In this document: piece after piece, positions 16,945 through 26,033 of the stretch
How the letters are laid out: each line of letters begins with the position of its first letter
Position numbering within the stretch: the first letter of the stretch is position 1
Origin: SIG307 sp045596385
Lineage (GTDB): Bacteria; Bacillota; Clostridia; Lachnospirales; Lachnospiraceae
Direction of reading: 5' to 3'
Length of the DNA stretch: 64,000 nt
Assembly (NCBI GenBank): GCA_045596385.1
Contig: JAZOCC010000024.1
Span: 124,001-188,000, forward strand
Notes under the pieces: model-generated
The model's database searches: none
Told to the model about the DNA's origin: nothing
What the model saw: only the letters and a program-made list of their open reading frames with translations
Translations under genes and position numbers: made by a program

Positions 16945-19071
16945 ATGAAAAAGCGTGTGTTGGCGGCAATTGCGGTTGCTGCTTTATTATTCGGAATATG
17001 CGGTGGAATGTCGAAGACGACTATGGTACAGGCTGCGGTGAAACAGCCGAATCTGGAGGTACAGGAAGGTGCGGAAACCGAAATTGATTTGATTGCCGGT
17101 GAAGTTACCTATGTGGAGATACCGGTGAAGGCAAAGTATGAAGTGATTTTTAATCCGCGTTTTGCCGCATTGTTGCCGGAGAATGCACCTTTTGAAATTG
17201 AGGATATAAAGGTTTATCAGAAAAACGTATGGGGGCAGAGTGATTTTACCCACATCGGTCTGGGTGACGGGGCGATATTAAGCTTTTATGTGAAAACTAA
17301 GGATACGGCGAAAATAGGGTCCTATGAGTTAGTATTACAGTATGAGGAGCTGGGATTATCCGGTGTGGAAATTGACCGGGAATATCTGCAAGGTATTTCT
17401 CTTATGTGTAACGTAACGGAGGAAAAGATGCCTCCGGAATTCGGAATAAGTGATGTGAAGCTGACCGGAGATTTGAAGCCGGGCGAGACGGTGACACTTT
17501 CTTTTAAGGTGACCAATACCGGTGAACTGACGGCAAAGAGTGTACGGTTATATGCGGACTACTCTGCCGGAGTGTTACTTCCGGCCTATACGGAGTATAC
17601 CAAAAAGCTGGGTGACATGAAGGAGAAGGATACAAAGGAGCTTTCCCTGAAGGTAAAATTACTGGAAAATGTGACCCAGAAGGTGGTGCAGTTGCCGCTT
17701 GTGATTACATACAAAGACAGTGAAGGGGAGTCCTATACCGTCGGTGAAAACAATATTCTTTATCTGGAGACGGAACAGCCGGAGCAGGAAGTGACAGAGC
17801 TGGGAACGCTGCTTATCAGTAATGTACGTCAGAGCCCGTCAAGACCGAAGGCAGGGGAGCGGGTTTCCGTTACCTTTGATATGGAGAATACGGGAGAAAA
17901 GGATTATACCGATACGAAGCTGTACATGGAATATGTTCCGAATACAGGCTTTGAACCGGTAAAGGCGGAGCCGTATCAATATGTGGGGACGATTAAGGCT
18001 GGGGCGAAAAAGTCCGTTACGGTGACTGTGGTTGCGGGAAAAGACATAGCGGCCGGTATGAATGAACTGGGTGTTTCTTATACCTACGAAAACGCAAACA
18101 AGCAGGAAGAATCCGGAAGCATGCGGTTGTATGTGCTGAATGTTCAGAAGACGGAGGAGTCCGATGTGATCAGCAAGCCGAAGCTAATGGTTTCCGAATT
18201 TGCTGCAAGCAAGGAAGTGGTGAAGTCGGGAGAAGAGTTTGATTTTACCTTTAAGGTGTACAATACCCATGAGGAAATCAAGGCCAAGAATATAAAGGTT
18301 ACGGTAACCGGAGAAACGTTTTCCGTGACAAAGGGAAGCAATAGCTTTTTTATCCGGGAGATTGCACCGGGTGACGGATACGATATTACAATTAATTTGA
18401 AGGCCAGCGCCGCCGCCACTACAGGCAGTTATCCGGTGAATATTCAGATGGAGTATGAATATGACGGCATGCCGGCAGCAGAGGCAAATGCGGGCGGTGT
18501 AGATGTAACAGAGACAAAAATGCTCCTCATAAAGGAGAATTTACGAGTATCGGTAGAAAATGCTGTTATAGGAGGTTGGCAGACACCGTTTGTAAATCAG
18601 CCTACCCAGCTGTCCTTTTCGATTTATAATATGGGAAAATCCATGTTGAATAATGTGTTTTTTACGGTAGAGGGGGATTTTTCCGTTGCCAACGGAAGCT
18701 CCTACTATTACGGAACCCTTCAGGCGGGATATCCGGATTATGTGGAAATGGATATCATGCCGTTGGTTGCGGGAGAAGCCAAGGGAGTTTTGACCGTTCA
18801 CATGGAAGACAGTAACGGAGATGAAGTGACCTATGAGGCTGAAATCAGTGGCTTTGTAGCAGAAATCGAAACGGGGAATATGGGCATGGATGAGCCGTGG
18901 GAGGATCTTCCGGTGGATGTACTTCCGCAGGAGGAACCGAAGGATGCGCCGTTGCTTCCTTTGCCGGCGCTGATTGCCGGGCAGATTGCGGCATTTCTTC
19001 TTGCCTTTTTTGTGGCGAGAGGAATCCGGATTGCATGCTATAAAAGAAAGCTCCGAAAGGAAGAAGAATAG
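16945..19071 (+). CDS. Secreted CARDB/S-layer-like protein with C-terminal membrane anchor
   Basis: 708 aa. It has a signal peptide (MKKRVLAAIAVAALLFGICGG) and a C-terminal transmembrane segment followed by a basic tail (ARGIRIACYKRKLRK). Between them are at least four Ig-like CARDB/COG1361 modules; GDLKPGETVTLSFKVTNTGE and PKAGERVSVTFDMENTGE show the repeated motif. COG1361-type proteins are often encoded with MacB-like transporters. Here it sits between the ATPase and the permease, so it is probably the extracellular partner of the transporter. Confidence 0.88.
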   Translation: MKKRVLAAIAVAALLFGICGGMSKTTMVQAAVKQPNLEVQEGAETEIDLIAGEVTYVEIPVKAKYEVIFNPRFAALLPENAPFEIEDIKVYQKNVWGQSDFTHIGLGDGAILSFYVKTKDTAKIGSYELVLQYEELGLSGVEIDREYLQGISLMCNVTEEKMPPEFGISDVKLTGDLKPGETVTLSFKVTNTGELTAKSVRLYADYSAGVLLPAYTEYTKKLGDMKEKDTKELSLKVKLLENVTQKVVQLPLVITYKDSEGESYTVGENNILYLETEQPEQEVTELGTLLISNVRQSPSRPKAGERVSVTFDMENTGEKDYTDTKLYMEYVPNTGFEPVKAEPYQYVGTIKAGAKKSVTVTVVAGKDIAAGMNELGVSYTYENANKQEESGSMRLYVLNVQKTEESDVISKPKLMVSEFAASKEVVKSGEEFDFTFKVYNTHEEIKAKNIKVTVTGETFSVTKGSNSFFIREIAPGDGYDITINLKASAAATTGSYPVNIQMEYEYDGMPAAEANAGGVDVTETKMLLIKENLRVSVENAVIGGWQTPFVNQPTQLSFSIYNMGKSMLNNVFFTVEGDFSVANGSSYYYGTLQAGYPDYVEMDIMPLVAGEAKGVLTVHMEDSNGDEVTYEAEISGFVAEIETGNMGMDEPWEDLPVDVLPQEEPKDAPLLPLPALIAGQIAAFLLAFFVARGIRIACYKRKLRKEEE

Positions 19072-19124
19072 GCGTATACATCGGAAGGGAGAACGGGCTT
19101 TGACAGCACGGGAAAGGCGGAAAG

Positions 19125-19370
19125 ATGGAAACGATTTTAATGGATGAGCTGATTTCGAGCGATATGGATGAGATGGGATATACGGAGGATATGGGGTATC
19201 CGGGAGGAACAGAGGAATCGGTACAGCAGGAGTCTGTATTGGATAATATAATGAGTTCCGGTATTATAATCGGCGGAATAACGGTGTGTGTGCTGGCACT
19301 GGGGGTTTTGTTCGGTCTTCTTTCGGCAAAGCGGAAGATAAAAAAAGGAATTGATTTGTATGAGGATTAG
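19125..19370 (+). CDS. Small single-span membrane protein, 81 aa
   Basis: 81 aa: an acidic N-terminal half rich in Met, Glu and Gly, then one hydrophobic span (IIIGGITVCVLALGVLFGLL) and a short basic end. RBS GGCGGAAAG is weak. Its last codons overlap the permease start by 11 bases, which indicates translational coupling. It is probably a small accessory subunit of the transporter; that role is inference. Confidence 0.7.
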   Translation: METILMDELISSDMDEMGYTEDMGYPGGTEESVQQESVLDNIMSSGIIIGGITVCVLALGVLFGLLSAKRKIKKGIDLYED

Positions 19371-20676
19371 CGATTTACTGAAACTGGCATTTCGCAATCT
19401 CATGCGGAGAAAAGCGAGAACGGCACTCACGGTAATCGGGGTGGTAATCGGTACGATTTCCATTGTGGTTATGGTATCTATCGGTATCGGTGTAAATCAG
19501 AGTTTTGACGAAATGATTATGCAAAGCGGAAGTATGACGATGATACGGGTGCAAAAGTACGGTGCCGTGTTTGATGAGGAAGGAAATTATGTAGATTCCA
19601 AGGAACAGGTGCTGGATGATACTGCGGTGGAGCTCATAAAAGGAATCGAGCATGTAAAGGCAGTGTCTCCGGTTATAAGCCAGTATGTATCTTTAAAAAG
19701 CGGGAAATACGAGAACGGAGTTACGTTGTATGCCATGGACAGCAAGGCATTTGAAGCGTTTGAGTTTCCGCCTCTTCAATACGGAAGCTATCCGACAGAG
19801 GGTAACTTATCAACGGTTGTGTTAAGCCCGGAAAGCATGGAGTACTTTTATACGTTTACCGGGAACAATTATCAGGAAAAAAGCATTGATCCGCTGACGG
19901 AGAAGGTGGAGCTTCGTTTTAACAATTATCAGACGCATCAGCGGAAAAAAGAGTATAAACTGGATTTGACGGATGTGGCCATGATGGAACAGACGGACAA
20001 CTGGGAATACAGCTATAATATTTATATGGATATAGATTATTTTCGCAATATCTGGAAGCAGTATGCCAACACGCTGACGCTGGAGGACAGAAAGAGAGCA
20101 ATGTCGGCGATGGACAGCTACGAAGAAATCCGGATTAATGCGGATAATATTGATAACGTAGCCGCAGTTCAGGAAAGTATCGAGGCATTGGGCTATGCGG
20201 CTTATAGTGAAATGCAGTATTTGGAGCCGTTAAAGGAAACTTCTAATATGCTGCAGCTGGTACTGGGGGCAATCGGAAGTATTGCGATGCTGGTATCGGC
20301 AATTAATATTGCAAATACCATGGTAATGTCCATTTATGAGCGTACGAAGGAAATCGGCGTAATGAAGGTGTTGGGCTGTCCGGTGCGGGATATTAAGCGT
20401 CAGTTTCTGCTTGAGGCGGGGCTCATCGGTTTGCTGGGCGGCGTTATCGGTATTGCATTCAGTTATGTTCTCTCTTTTTTTATTAATAAATACGGTGCGG
20501 GAATTATGGGTTCGCTTGTCGGAACGGATGCCGCCGGCGAACTCTCCGTTATACCGTTCTGGCTCCCGTTTGCCGCTGCGGCATTCGGTATGCTGGTAGG
20601 TTTGCTGTCCGGGTATTTTCCGGCCAGAAGAGCTACAAGAATCCGTGCAATCGAAGCGATGAGAACAGAGGGATAA
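19360..20676 (+). CDS. MacB/FtsX-family ABC transporter permease
   Basis: 438 aa from the ATG at 19360, which overlaps the preceding gene. It begins MRISDLLKLAFRNLMRRKAR, TALTVIGVVIGT forms the first membrane span, a large extracellular MacB-PCD-like domain spans about 45-300, and three C-terminal spans carry NTMVMSIYERTKEIGVMKVLG, the signature of FtsX-like permeases. It ends ARRATRIRAIEAMRTEG, typical of the family. With the upstream ATPase it forms a mechanotransmission-type ABC system that moves or modifies an extracytoplasmic substrate, probably through the CARDB protein. Confidence 0.93.
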   Translation: MRISDLLKLAFRNLMRRKARTALTVIGVVIGTISIVVMVSIGIGVNQSFDEMIMQSGSMTMIRVQKYGAVFDEEGNYVDSKEQVLDDTAVELIKGIEHVKAVSPVISQYVSLKSGKYENGVTLYAMDSKAFEAFEFPPLQYGSYPTEGNLSTVVLSPESMEYFYTFTGNNYQEKSIDPLTEKVELRFNNYQTHQRKKEYKLDLTDVAMMEQTDNWEYSYNIYMDIDYFRNIWKQYANTLTLEDRKRAMSAMDSYEEIRINADNIDNVAAVQESIEALGYAAYSEMQYLEPLKETSNMLQLVLGAIGSIAMLVSAINIANTMVMSIYERTKEIGVMKVLGCPVRDIKRQFLLEAGLIGLLGGVIGIAFSYVLSFFINKYGAGIMGSLVGTDAAGELSVIPFWLPFAAAAFGMLVGLLSGYFPARRATRIRAIEAMRTEG

Positions 20677-20759
20677 TTGTTAGGAAACTTCCGCATAAAC
20701 CTTGCGTATTTTGCGAAAATATGGTATATTTTTAGCAAGTACAGAGAGGAGGAAGAAGT

Positions 20760-21857
20760 ATGCGACTTGTTTCAATCGACATGTTAAAGCCGGATATGAA
20801 AATCGCCAGAGCAGTGTATAATCAAGGTGCCCTAATTCTTCCTGCCGGTCGTTCCGATGTGGCAAGGTTTGTGCCGAATTTGCGTAACATGGGAATAGAG
20901 TATGTCTATGTAGAGGACGGCAAGAGTGCCGGTATCGAGATTCCCGATGCGATTGCAGAGCGTACAAGAAACAGCTGTAAACAGATGTTACAGAATGCCA
21001 TGCAGCAGTTTTCTATTACGGATAAGCTGGAGACCAAGGGGTTGGAGGATTGTGTAGGTTCTGTTATTTCCGAAATTTTAAGAACGCCTGATGTACAGGT
21101 GAGCTTGAATGATATTGCATCCAACGATGAATATACATATACCCATTCCGTAAGTACGATGGTATATGCGTTAATGATTGCTAGAAAGCTAAATTACAGT
21201 GAACAGAAGATGACGATATTGGGAATGGGAACATTGCTCCATGATATCGGAAAAATGTTAATCGATAAAGAGGTTATGTTTAAGGAAGGCGAACTGACCA
21301 AACAGGAATACCAGTACGTAAAAATGCATGCATTGTACGGTTATCAGGCCATGCGGAGGATTACCGCAGTACCGGAACAGGTAAGGCAAATTGCCTATAT
21401 GCATCATGAGCGTTTGGATGGTAGCGGCTATCCGCAAGGATTGACGGGCAGTGACCTAAATGAATATGTCCGGATTGTTTCCATTGCGGATGTGTATGAT
21501 GCGCTGACGACAGATCGCTGTTATCGAAAAAAGTGGCCGGCAAACAAGGCGATGGACTTTTTGCTGGAGCGGAGTGAGAAGGAATTTGATCCGGAATTGG
21601 TCGGGGTGTTTACCCAGCAGCTGGCGGTATATCCGAACGGTTCTCTGGTGCGTCTTTCCAATCAATATCTCGGAATTGTGGCGGGGCAGAACCGGAGTAT
21701 GCCGTTACGTCCGGTGGTACGCGTGATTCAGGATCCGGAGGGGCGGGAGATTGCGCCTTATGAGATTGATATGATGAAGGAACTGAGTATTACCATTACG
21801 GAATCGGAGCTTGAGATTGGCCGGAATATGCCGTCGATATCTCCGGACGAATTATAG
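20760..21857 (+). CDS. HD-GYP domain c-di-GMP phosphodiesterase
   Basis: 365 aa. The first 65 residues match the DUF3391-like/leading module common before HD-GYP domains. The HD-GYP core has LLHDIGK (159-165, H161 D162), VKMHALYGYQ with H190, and HHERLDGSGYPQGL (215-228). All metal ligands are present, so it should hydrolyse c-di-GMP. RBS GAGGAGG lies 6 bases before the ATG. It matters here because a PilZ chemoreceptor and a possible c-di-GMP leader lie in the same window. Confidence 0.93.
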   Translation: MRLVSIDMLKPDMKIARAVYNQGALILPAGRSDVARFVPNLRNMGIEYVYVEDGKSAGIEIPDAIAERTRNSCKQMLQNAMQQFSITDKLETKGLEDCVGSVISEILRTPDVQVSLNDIASNDEYTYTHSVSTMVYALMIARKLNYSEQKMTILGMGTLLHDIGKMLIDKEVMFKEGELTKQEYQYVKMHALYGYQAMRRITAVPEQVRQIAYMHHERLDGSGYPQGLTGSDLNEYVRIVSIADVYDALTTDRCYRKKWPANKAMDFLLERSEKEFDPELVGVFTQQLAVYPNGSLVRLSNQYLGIVAGQNRSMPLRPVVRVIQDPEGREIAPYEIDMMKELSITITESELEIGRNMPSISPDEL

Positions 21858-21881
21858 AATTAAAACGATATTGAAAATTTA

Positions 21882-21928
21882 AAAAGCTGTTCCATGTACA
21901 ACGGAAGTCTGTATATGGAACAGCTTTT
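21882..21928 (+). terminator. Terminator after the HD-GYP gene
   Basis: AAAAAGCTGTTCCATGTA pairs with TATATGGAACAGCTTTTTT around a short loop; it could also serve the minus-strand protease transcript. Confidence 0.85.
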
Positions 21929-21932
21929 TTAC

Positions 21933-22063
21933 TCTATAGGAAATTTCGTATTTCCTATAGAGCAAAAAACGCTCCGCTATGGATGCGCACTCGCGCGATT
22001 GGTAGATGTCGCAAGCGACTGCGCTCGGCGCGAGAATTTTGCTATAGGAAATCTCGTTCTTCT
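21933..22063. repeat. Palindromic repeat element at the 3' end of the subtilase gene
   Basis: CTATAGGAAAT / ATTTCCTATAG is a perfect hairpin at about 21935-21961. ATTTCCTATAGAGCAAAA (from 21951) and TTTTGCTATAGGAAAT (ending about 22055) then bound a GC-rich core with GTCGCAAGCGAC and CTCGCGCG / CGGCGCGAG pairings. This looks like a REP-type mobile palindrome. The last codons of the subtilase gene fall inside it. Confidence 0.6.
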
Positions 22064-24405
22064 TCGGAGTCATCCGGCATCGGTGTCGGAAGCAGTACCG
22101 GTTCGGACTCAGGTGACGGAACAGCGGTCGGCTCCGGGATGGAATCCGGGCTGTGTGTCGGTTCCGGCTCCGGGGTGATTAGCGAAGGTTCCGGGGATGG
22201 TACCGGTGTCGGCTCTGTAGGTGTAGGTGAAGCTTCTACAATATGAAGAATGCACTGCTTAGACAAGCCGCCGGAGGTGCTGACGGTAACCGATACGGTG
22301 CCCGGTGCAAGTGCGGTCAGGGCTCCGTCATCTGCAATATACAGGAGCGTTTCGTCGCTGACTCCATAGGAAATATAGTCCGTGGAGGTAAGCGGAAGCA
22401 CAAGCGGAATCAGATGCAGGCTGTTTCCTACCGGAAGCGTACACTCCAGAAGGTTCAAGAATAACGCCTCAGCCGGAACTTTTTTGACCTCCAGTGTGTA
22501 GGTGGTTTTATTGTTCCGGTAGTCTGTAGCGTATATGGTGTAGGTGGTGTCCGGTTCGGCTACAAAGGAATAGGAGGTTTCCGAGTGCAAATTCTGACCT
22601 GCGGCCAGAAAATGGGTTTCGGGATGAAGCCCTTCCAGATAGCGTACCCGTTTCACACCGCTCTCTTCGTCGGAGACAGATACCGTTACGGTGAAAGTGC
22701 CGTCTGCGGATTCCTCGTAGGAGGCGGATAATGCAGGCGGAGTAATATCGTCCGGTACGGTGTATACAAAGACGGTTTCGTTGCCGGCGTAGTCACATGC
22801 GTAAAAGGTGTAGGTGCCGGCTTTATTTAAGGATAAAGAGGAATTCGTAACGGTTAATCCTGCGGTGCCGTTACAGAAATAGGAAGCCTCCAAAGTGCCC
22901 GGCGCATAGCGCAGGGTACGAACGCCGCTTCCTCCTAAGTCCTCCTGTGTTATGGTGATAAGAAGAGCGGTTTCCTGATATTGTGTAGTGGCGGACAGCG
23001 TCGGTGCCGTTGTATCGCTTGCAAGGGAATCCAAAGCATTCACGACCCGGAAGGCGTCAGGAATACCGGGGTATCGTACATATCCGATCAGGGAATCCAT
23101 CGGCTTTAACGTTTGCAGTAGAATCTCTTTGATGTTTTGCGGATACGGAGCTTCTCCGTAAGCATACAGTAATGCGGATACTCCGGAAACCATCGGCGCT
23201 GCCATGGAGGTACCGGAAAGGTAGTGATATTCGCCGTTTACGGTAGTGCTGAAAATATCCTGTCCCGGAGCCGCAATGTCAACGGAGGAAACGCCGTAAT
23301 TGGAATCGGCGGCCAGTGCACCCGACTGGGTAATGTTGGCTACCGAAATCATGTTATCCAGCTCGTAAGAAGTTGGGTACAAAGGAGAGGAATTGTTATT
23401 TTCTCCGGAGTTGCCGGCAGCTACTACAAACAGCATGTCGGACTCCCGCATAACGGTTTCCAACGCCTCACTGTAGCGTGTGGTGCCCCAGCTCATATTG
23501 CATATATCGGCGCCGGCAGCCTGGGCATATTTGATTGCCTTTATGGCGTCGGAAACAGAACCGGAGTTGCGTTCGCCTCCATGAATTTTTAACGGAAGGA
23601 TGCGGACATCAATGCCGGATGCTATACCGAAGATGCCCTCGGATGCTGCAATAATGCCGGCACAGTGGGTGCCGTGATTATCGTTATCCTCAGGATCGGC
23701 ACCGGTAAGCCCGCTGTCCGCAGCCGGATAATGGCATACCGTAGAATCGTTGTTGTAAAAGTCCCAGCCGTTTACGTCGTCAATGTAACCGTTGCCGTCA
23801 TCATCGATGCCGTTATCCGGAAGCTCTCCCGGATTGGCCCAGATATGCTCCTTTAAGGCCGGGTGCGCTATGTCCACACCGGTATCGATAATAGCCACGG
23901 TAACCGGCCGGGTCGGCGGTGCGACCGCTATCTGTTCGTAAGCCTCCGGCAGATTGAGGTCGATATCCGCAACAGAAGTGCGGTGAACCGGAAGCTGATT
24001 GATATAATAGGTATATTCGCCGGTGTTATTGAGTGCCCACTGGGCATCAAAATAGGACGAATCATTCATGGAAATACACAGTGTAACGGAGGAATTCGGT
24101 TCTGCCACACGTACCGAGGAATCGGAACTCAAAAGCGCAAGCTGTTCGGAAAGATATTCCGGGGTGTTGCTCTTACAAAGGCTGAAATCCTCCAGATGGT
24201 CCGTTAAAACCAAATCCGGACAAAGAGAAGACAAACGTCGGGATGCTTCGGCGGAGGAAACGGGCTCCTCCCACAGAACGATTAATTCGCAGTCGGCAGA
24301 AAAAACACTGTCTCTTTGCGGTGCTCCGGAAAGTAACGGAAGCGCCAGCAGAAGAAACAGTGCCGGAATCAGTTTATGTAGATATGTATGAAAAAACTTA
24401 CGCAT
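22042..24405 (-). CDS. Secreted S8 subtilase with Big_2 domain and Pro-rich tail
   Basis: 787 aa. A signal peptide (KLIPALFLLLALPLLSG) precedes an inhibitor-like pro-region (about 37-108). The subtilase domain has an intact triad: D174 in AIIDTGVDIAHP, H244 in NHGTHCAG, N332 in AAGNSG and S400 in SGTSMAAPMVSG. DGNGYIDDVNGWDF is typical of calcium-binding subtilases. Two Ig-like repeats (TYTFYACDYAGNET type) and a Big_2 segment (GALTALAPGTVSVTVSTSGG) follow, then a linker rich in Pro, Thr, Glu and Ser. It probably acts at the cell surface or outside. The extreme C-terminus is encoded in a palindromic repeat. Confidence 0.92.
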   Translation of the reverse strand: MRKFFHTYLHKLIPALFLLLALPLLSGAPQRDSVFSADCELIVLWEEPVSSAEASRRLSSLCPDLVLTDHLEDFSLCKSNTPEYLSEQLALLSSDSSVRVAEPNSSVTLCISMNDSSYFDAQWALNNTGEYTYYINQLPVHRTSVADIDLNLPEAYEQIAVAPPTRPVTVAIIDTGVDIAHPALKEHIWANPGELPDNGIDDDGNGYIDDVNGWDFYNNDSTVCHYPAADSGLTGADPEDNDNHGTHCAGIIAASEGIFGIASGIDVRILPLKIHGGERNSGSVSDAIKAIKYAQAAGADICNMSWGTTRYSEALETVMRESDMLFVVAAGNSGENNNSSPLYPTSYELDNMISVANITQSGALAADSNYGVSSVDIAAPGQDIFSTTVNGEYHYLSGTSMAAPMVSGVSALLYAYGEAPYPQNIKEILLQTLKPMDSLIGYVRYPGIPDAFRVVNALDSLASDTTAPTLSATTQYQETALLITITQEDLGGSGVRTLRYAPGTLEASYFCNGTAGLTVTNSSLSLNKAGTYTFYACDYAGNETVFVYTVPDDITPPALSASYEESADGTFTVTVSVSDEESGVKRVRYLEGLHPETHFLAAGQNLHSETSYSFVAEPDTTYTIYATDYRNNKTTYTLEVKKVPAEALFLNLLECTLPVGNSLHLIPLVLPLTSTDYISYGVSDETLLYIADDGALTALAPGTVSVTVSTSGGLSKQCILHIVEASPTPTEPTPVPSPEPSLITPEPEPTHSPDSIPEPTAVPSPESEPVLLPTPMPDDSEEERDFL

Positions 24406-24503
24406 AACCGGCCTCTTTCTGTTGTACTAACGATTGTGTTTCTTAGACTATCGTGAGAAAGTGGCAGTTGTGTGGCAAAATGATTACAGATTGCTTAAAA
24501 GGT

Positions 24504-25787
24504 CTAGCAATAATTGTTAAAAAGCATACCGCTGTAAATAGAGGTGGTGTATGGGCTGGTACGTTCGCCGATCGGAGTACGCGGGTCGGGGTAGGCCACC
24601 AGTTTTTTGTCCACATAGCGCATCGGGTTTAGAATTACAGATTCCAAACGACTATCCAGTGCCTTTAAAAAGGAGGAGTCGGAACGAAGCACAAACTCTG
24701 CATCGCCGGAAACCGCAGCCTGATTCACCTTCTCCGGGTCCAGAGTAAGATACCCTTCTTCATCAGCGGTAATGCCGATGGAACTTAAGGAGGAATAGTG
24801 GGAGGCTACCAGATGGGAAAGTCCCCTCAATAAGTAAGCGGAGCTTTTATTCTCCTGTATGGTACTTCTGCCGGCCTGTACCAGACGATTGTAGGAAACG
24901 GTAAACTCTTCCAATGCATCGTAAACTGCCGCACGGTCCGGAATCGGACGAACCGTAACCGGGGTGTCGGTGGCGTTACGGAACGAGAGTAATAAGGTAT
25001 CCTCGTAGGTAACTGTATTTTCCGGAGACTCATAGGCGGTGCCGTTGATGCTGTAACGGGCATTCTGCGCCGGGGAAGCTTCACGGTCCAGACCGAACAC
25101 TTCTACCAGTCCGGCCTCCGCATCCTTTGGCATGCCGGTGTCCGCTATGGAAAAGGAGCTTTTGCCGTAAACGCCGGTCTGACGGGCGGTCAGCTCCATG
25201 CGGCTGACGCCGGACTCCCTGTGATAGCCTACTTCGGCATGCAGACCGATGCCGGTTTTATTAATGAAATCAGATAATTTACTTTGCAAATCAAAGGCTG
25301 AGGAATCCGCTGCCACGTTAAACCGGAAGGAATACTGCTCCTGCTCAAAGGAAACGGTAAAGCTGTAGCTGCCCTCCGGTAAAGGTGCTTCATCAGACGG
25401 CAAAAGATGTCCCACGTTCTTCTGACCGGAAGCGAGGTTCGATACCTCTATGTCATATCGGGCATGTTCCGGAAACTCGGACAGCTCCATACGGTGCAAA
25501 AGAGAAGCCTGTACCGTGTCCGGGTCAGACGAATGAACCCCGGCGTTGTGTAACATCGGAGTATCCTGTAGTCTGCGGTTCACGTCTTTTAAGGTAAGGG
25601 CACTTTCTTTGATGGAGAGAGCGCAAGCCTGTTTACTTTCCGAAAGGTCTATTTTGTAAAGCGGTTCGGAGGCTGACATTTTTACGATATTTTTGTAGAT
25701 ATCGCGAAGCTCACGTTTTTTATGGGTAGAATAGCGGGGACTACGGGAAACGTAATCCTGCAAATAATAATTATACACATTCAACAT
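24504..25787 (-). CDS. FliD-like flagellar hook-associated protein 2 homologue
   Basis: 427 aa from the ATG at 25787 (AAAGGAGG 8 bases upstream). The C-terminal half has AVYDALEEFTVSYNRLV and LSSIGITADEEGYLTLDPEKV, the signature of the FliD C-terminal domain (SxGI-xxxx-GxLxlD). A middle segment YSFTVSFEQEQYSFRF and RLELTARQTG-like TARQTGVYGKSSFSI fits the FliD core domains. The N-terminal FliD coiled coil is not obvious, so it may be a divergent relative rather than the filament cap itself. Flagellin genes lie 29 kb away. Confidence 0.65.
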   Translation of the reverse strand: MLNVYNYYLQDYVSRSPRYSTHKKRELRDIYKNIVKMSASEPLYKIDLSESKQACALSIKESALTLKDVNRRLQDTPMLHNAGVHSSDPDTVQASLLHRMELSEFPEHARYDIEVSNLASGQKNVGHLLPSDEAPLPEGSYSFTVSFEQEQYSFRFNVAADSSAFDLQSKLSDFINKTGIGLHAEVGYHRESGVSRMELTARQTGVYGKSSFSIADTGMPKDAEAGLVEVFGLDREASPAQNARYSINGTAYESPENTVTYEDTLLLSFRNATDTPVTVRPIPDRAAVYDALEEFTVSYNRLVQAGRSTIQENKSSAYLLRGLSHLVASHYSSLSSIGITADEEGYLTLDPEKVNQAAVSGDAEFVLRSDSSFLKALDSRLESVILNPMRYVDKKLVAYPDPRTPIGERTSPYTTSIYSGMLFNNYC

Positions 25788-25973
25788 AAGCAAGCCTCCT
25801 TTCTCACTTAGTCTCATAAAGAGCGATAGAATATACGGTAAAACTACAACACCGGGCCTCCTGCCACAGGTGTCGGGTATGCTTATCTGATAAAAAACGA
25901 CAATTCCCCATATATATTATACACCCGGAAAAGAAAACTTGTAAAGTATTTTTTGGGAAAATTCGGCTAAGCC

Positions 25974-26002
25974 TTGAAAAAAATGGGTATTATCAGTATA
26001 AT
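25974..26002 (+). promoter_or_regulatory. asnB promoter
   Basis: TTGAAA (25974-25979), 17-bp spacer, TATAAT (25997-26002), 31 bp before the asnB ATG. Confidence 0.75.
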
Positions 26003-26033
26003 AATGGTATTGTAACAAAGGGAGGGCAACACA

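Noticed and set aside
22470..22483. Search for CRISPR arrays near the CARF nuclease and elsewhere
   Set aside because: The repeats found (8.0, 22.0, 48.1 and 55.8 kb) are palindromic or tandem units without spacers of constant length, so none is a CRISPR array.
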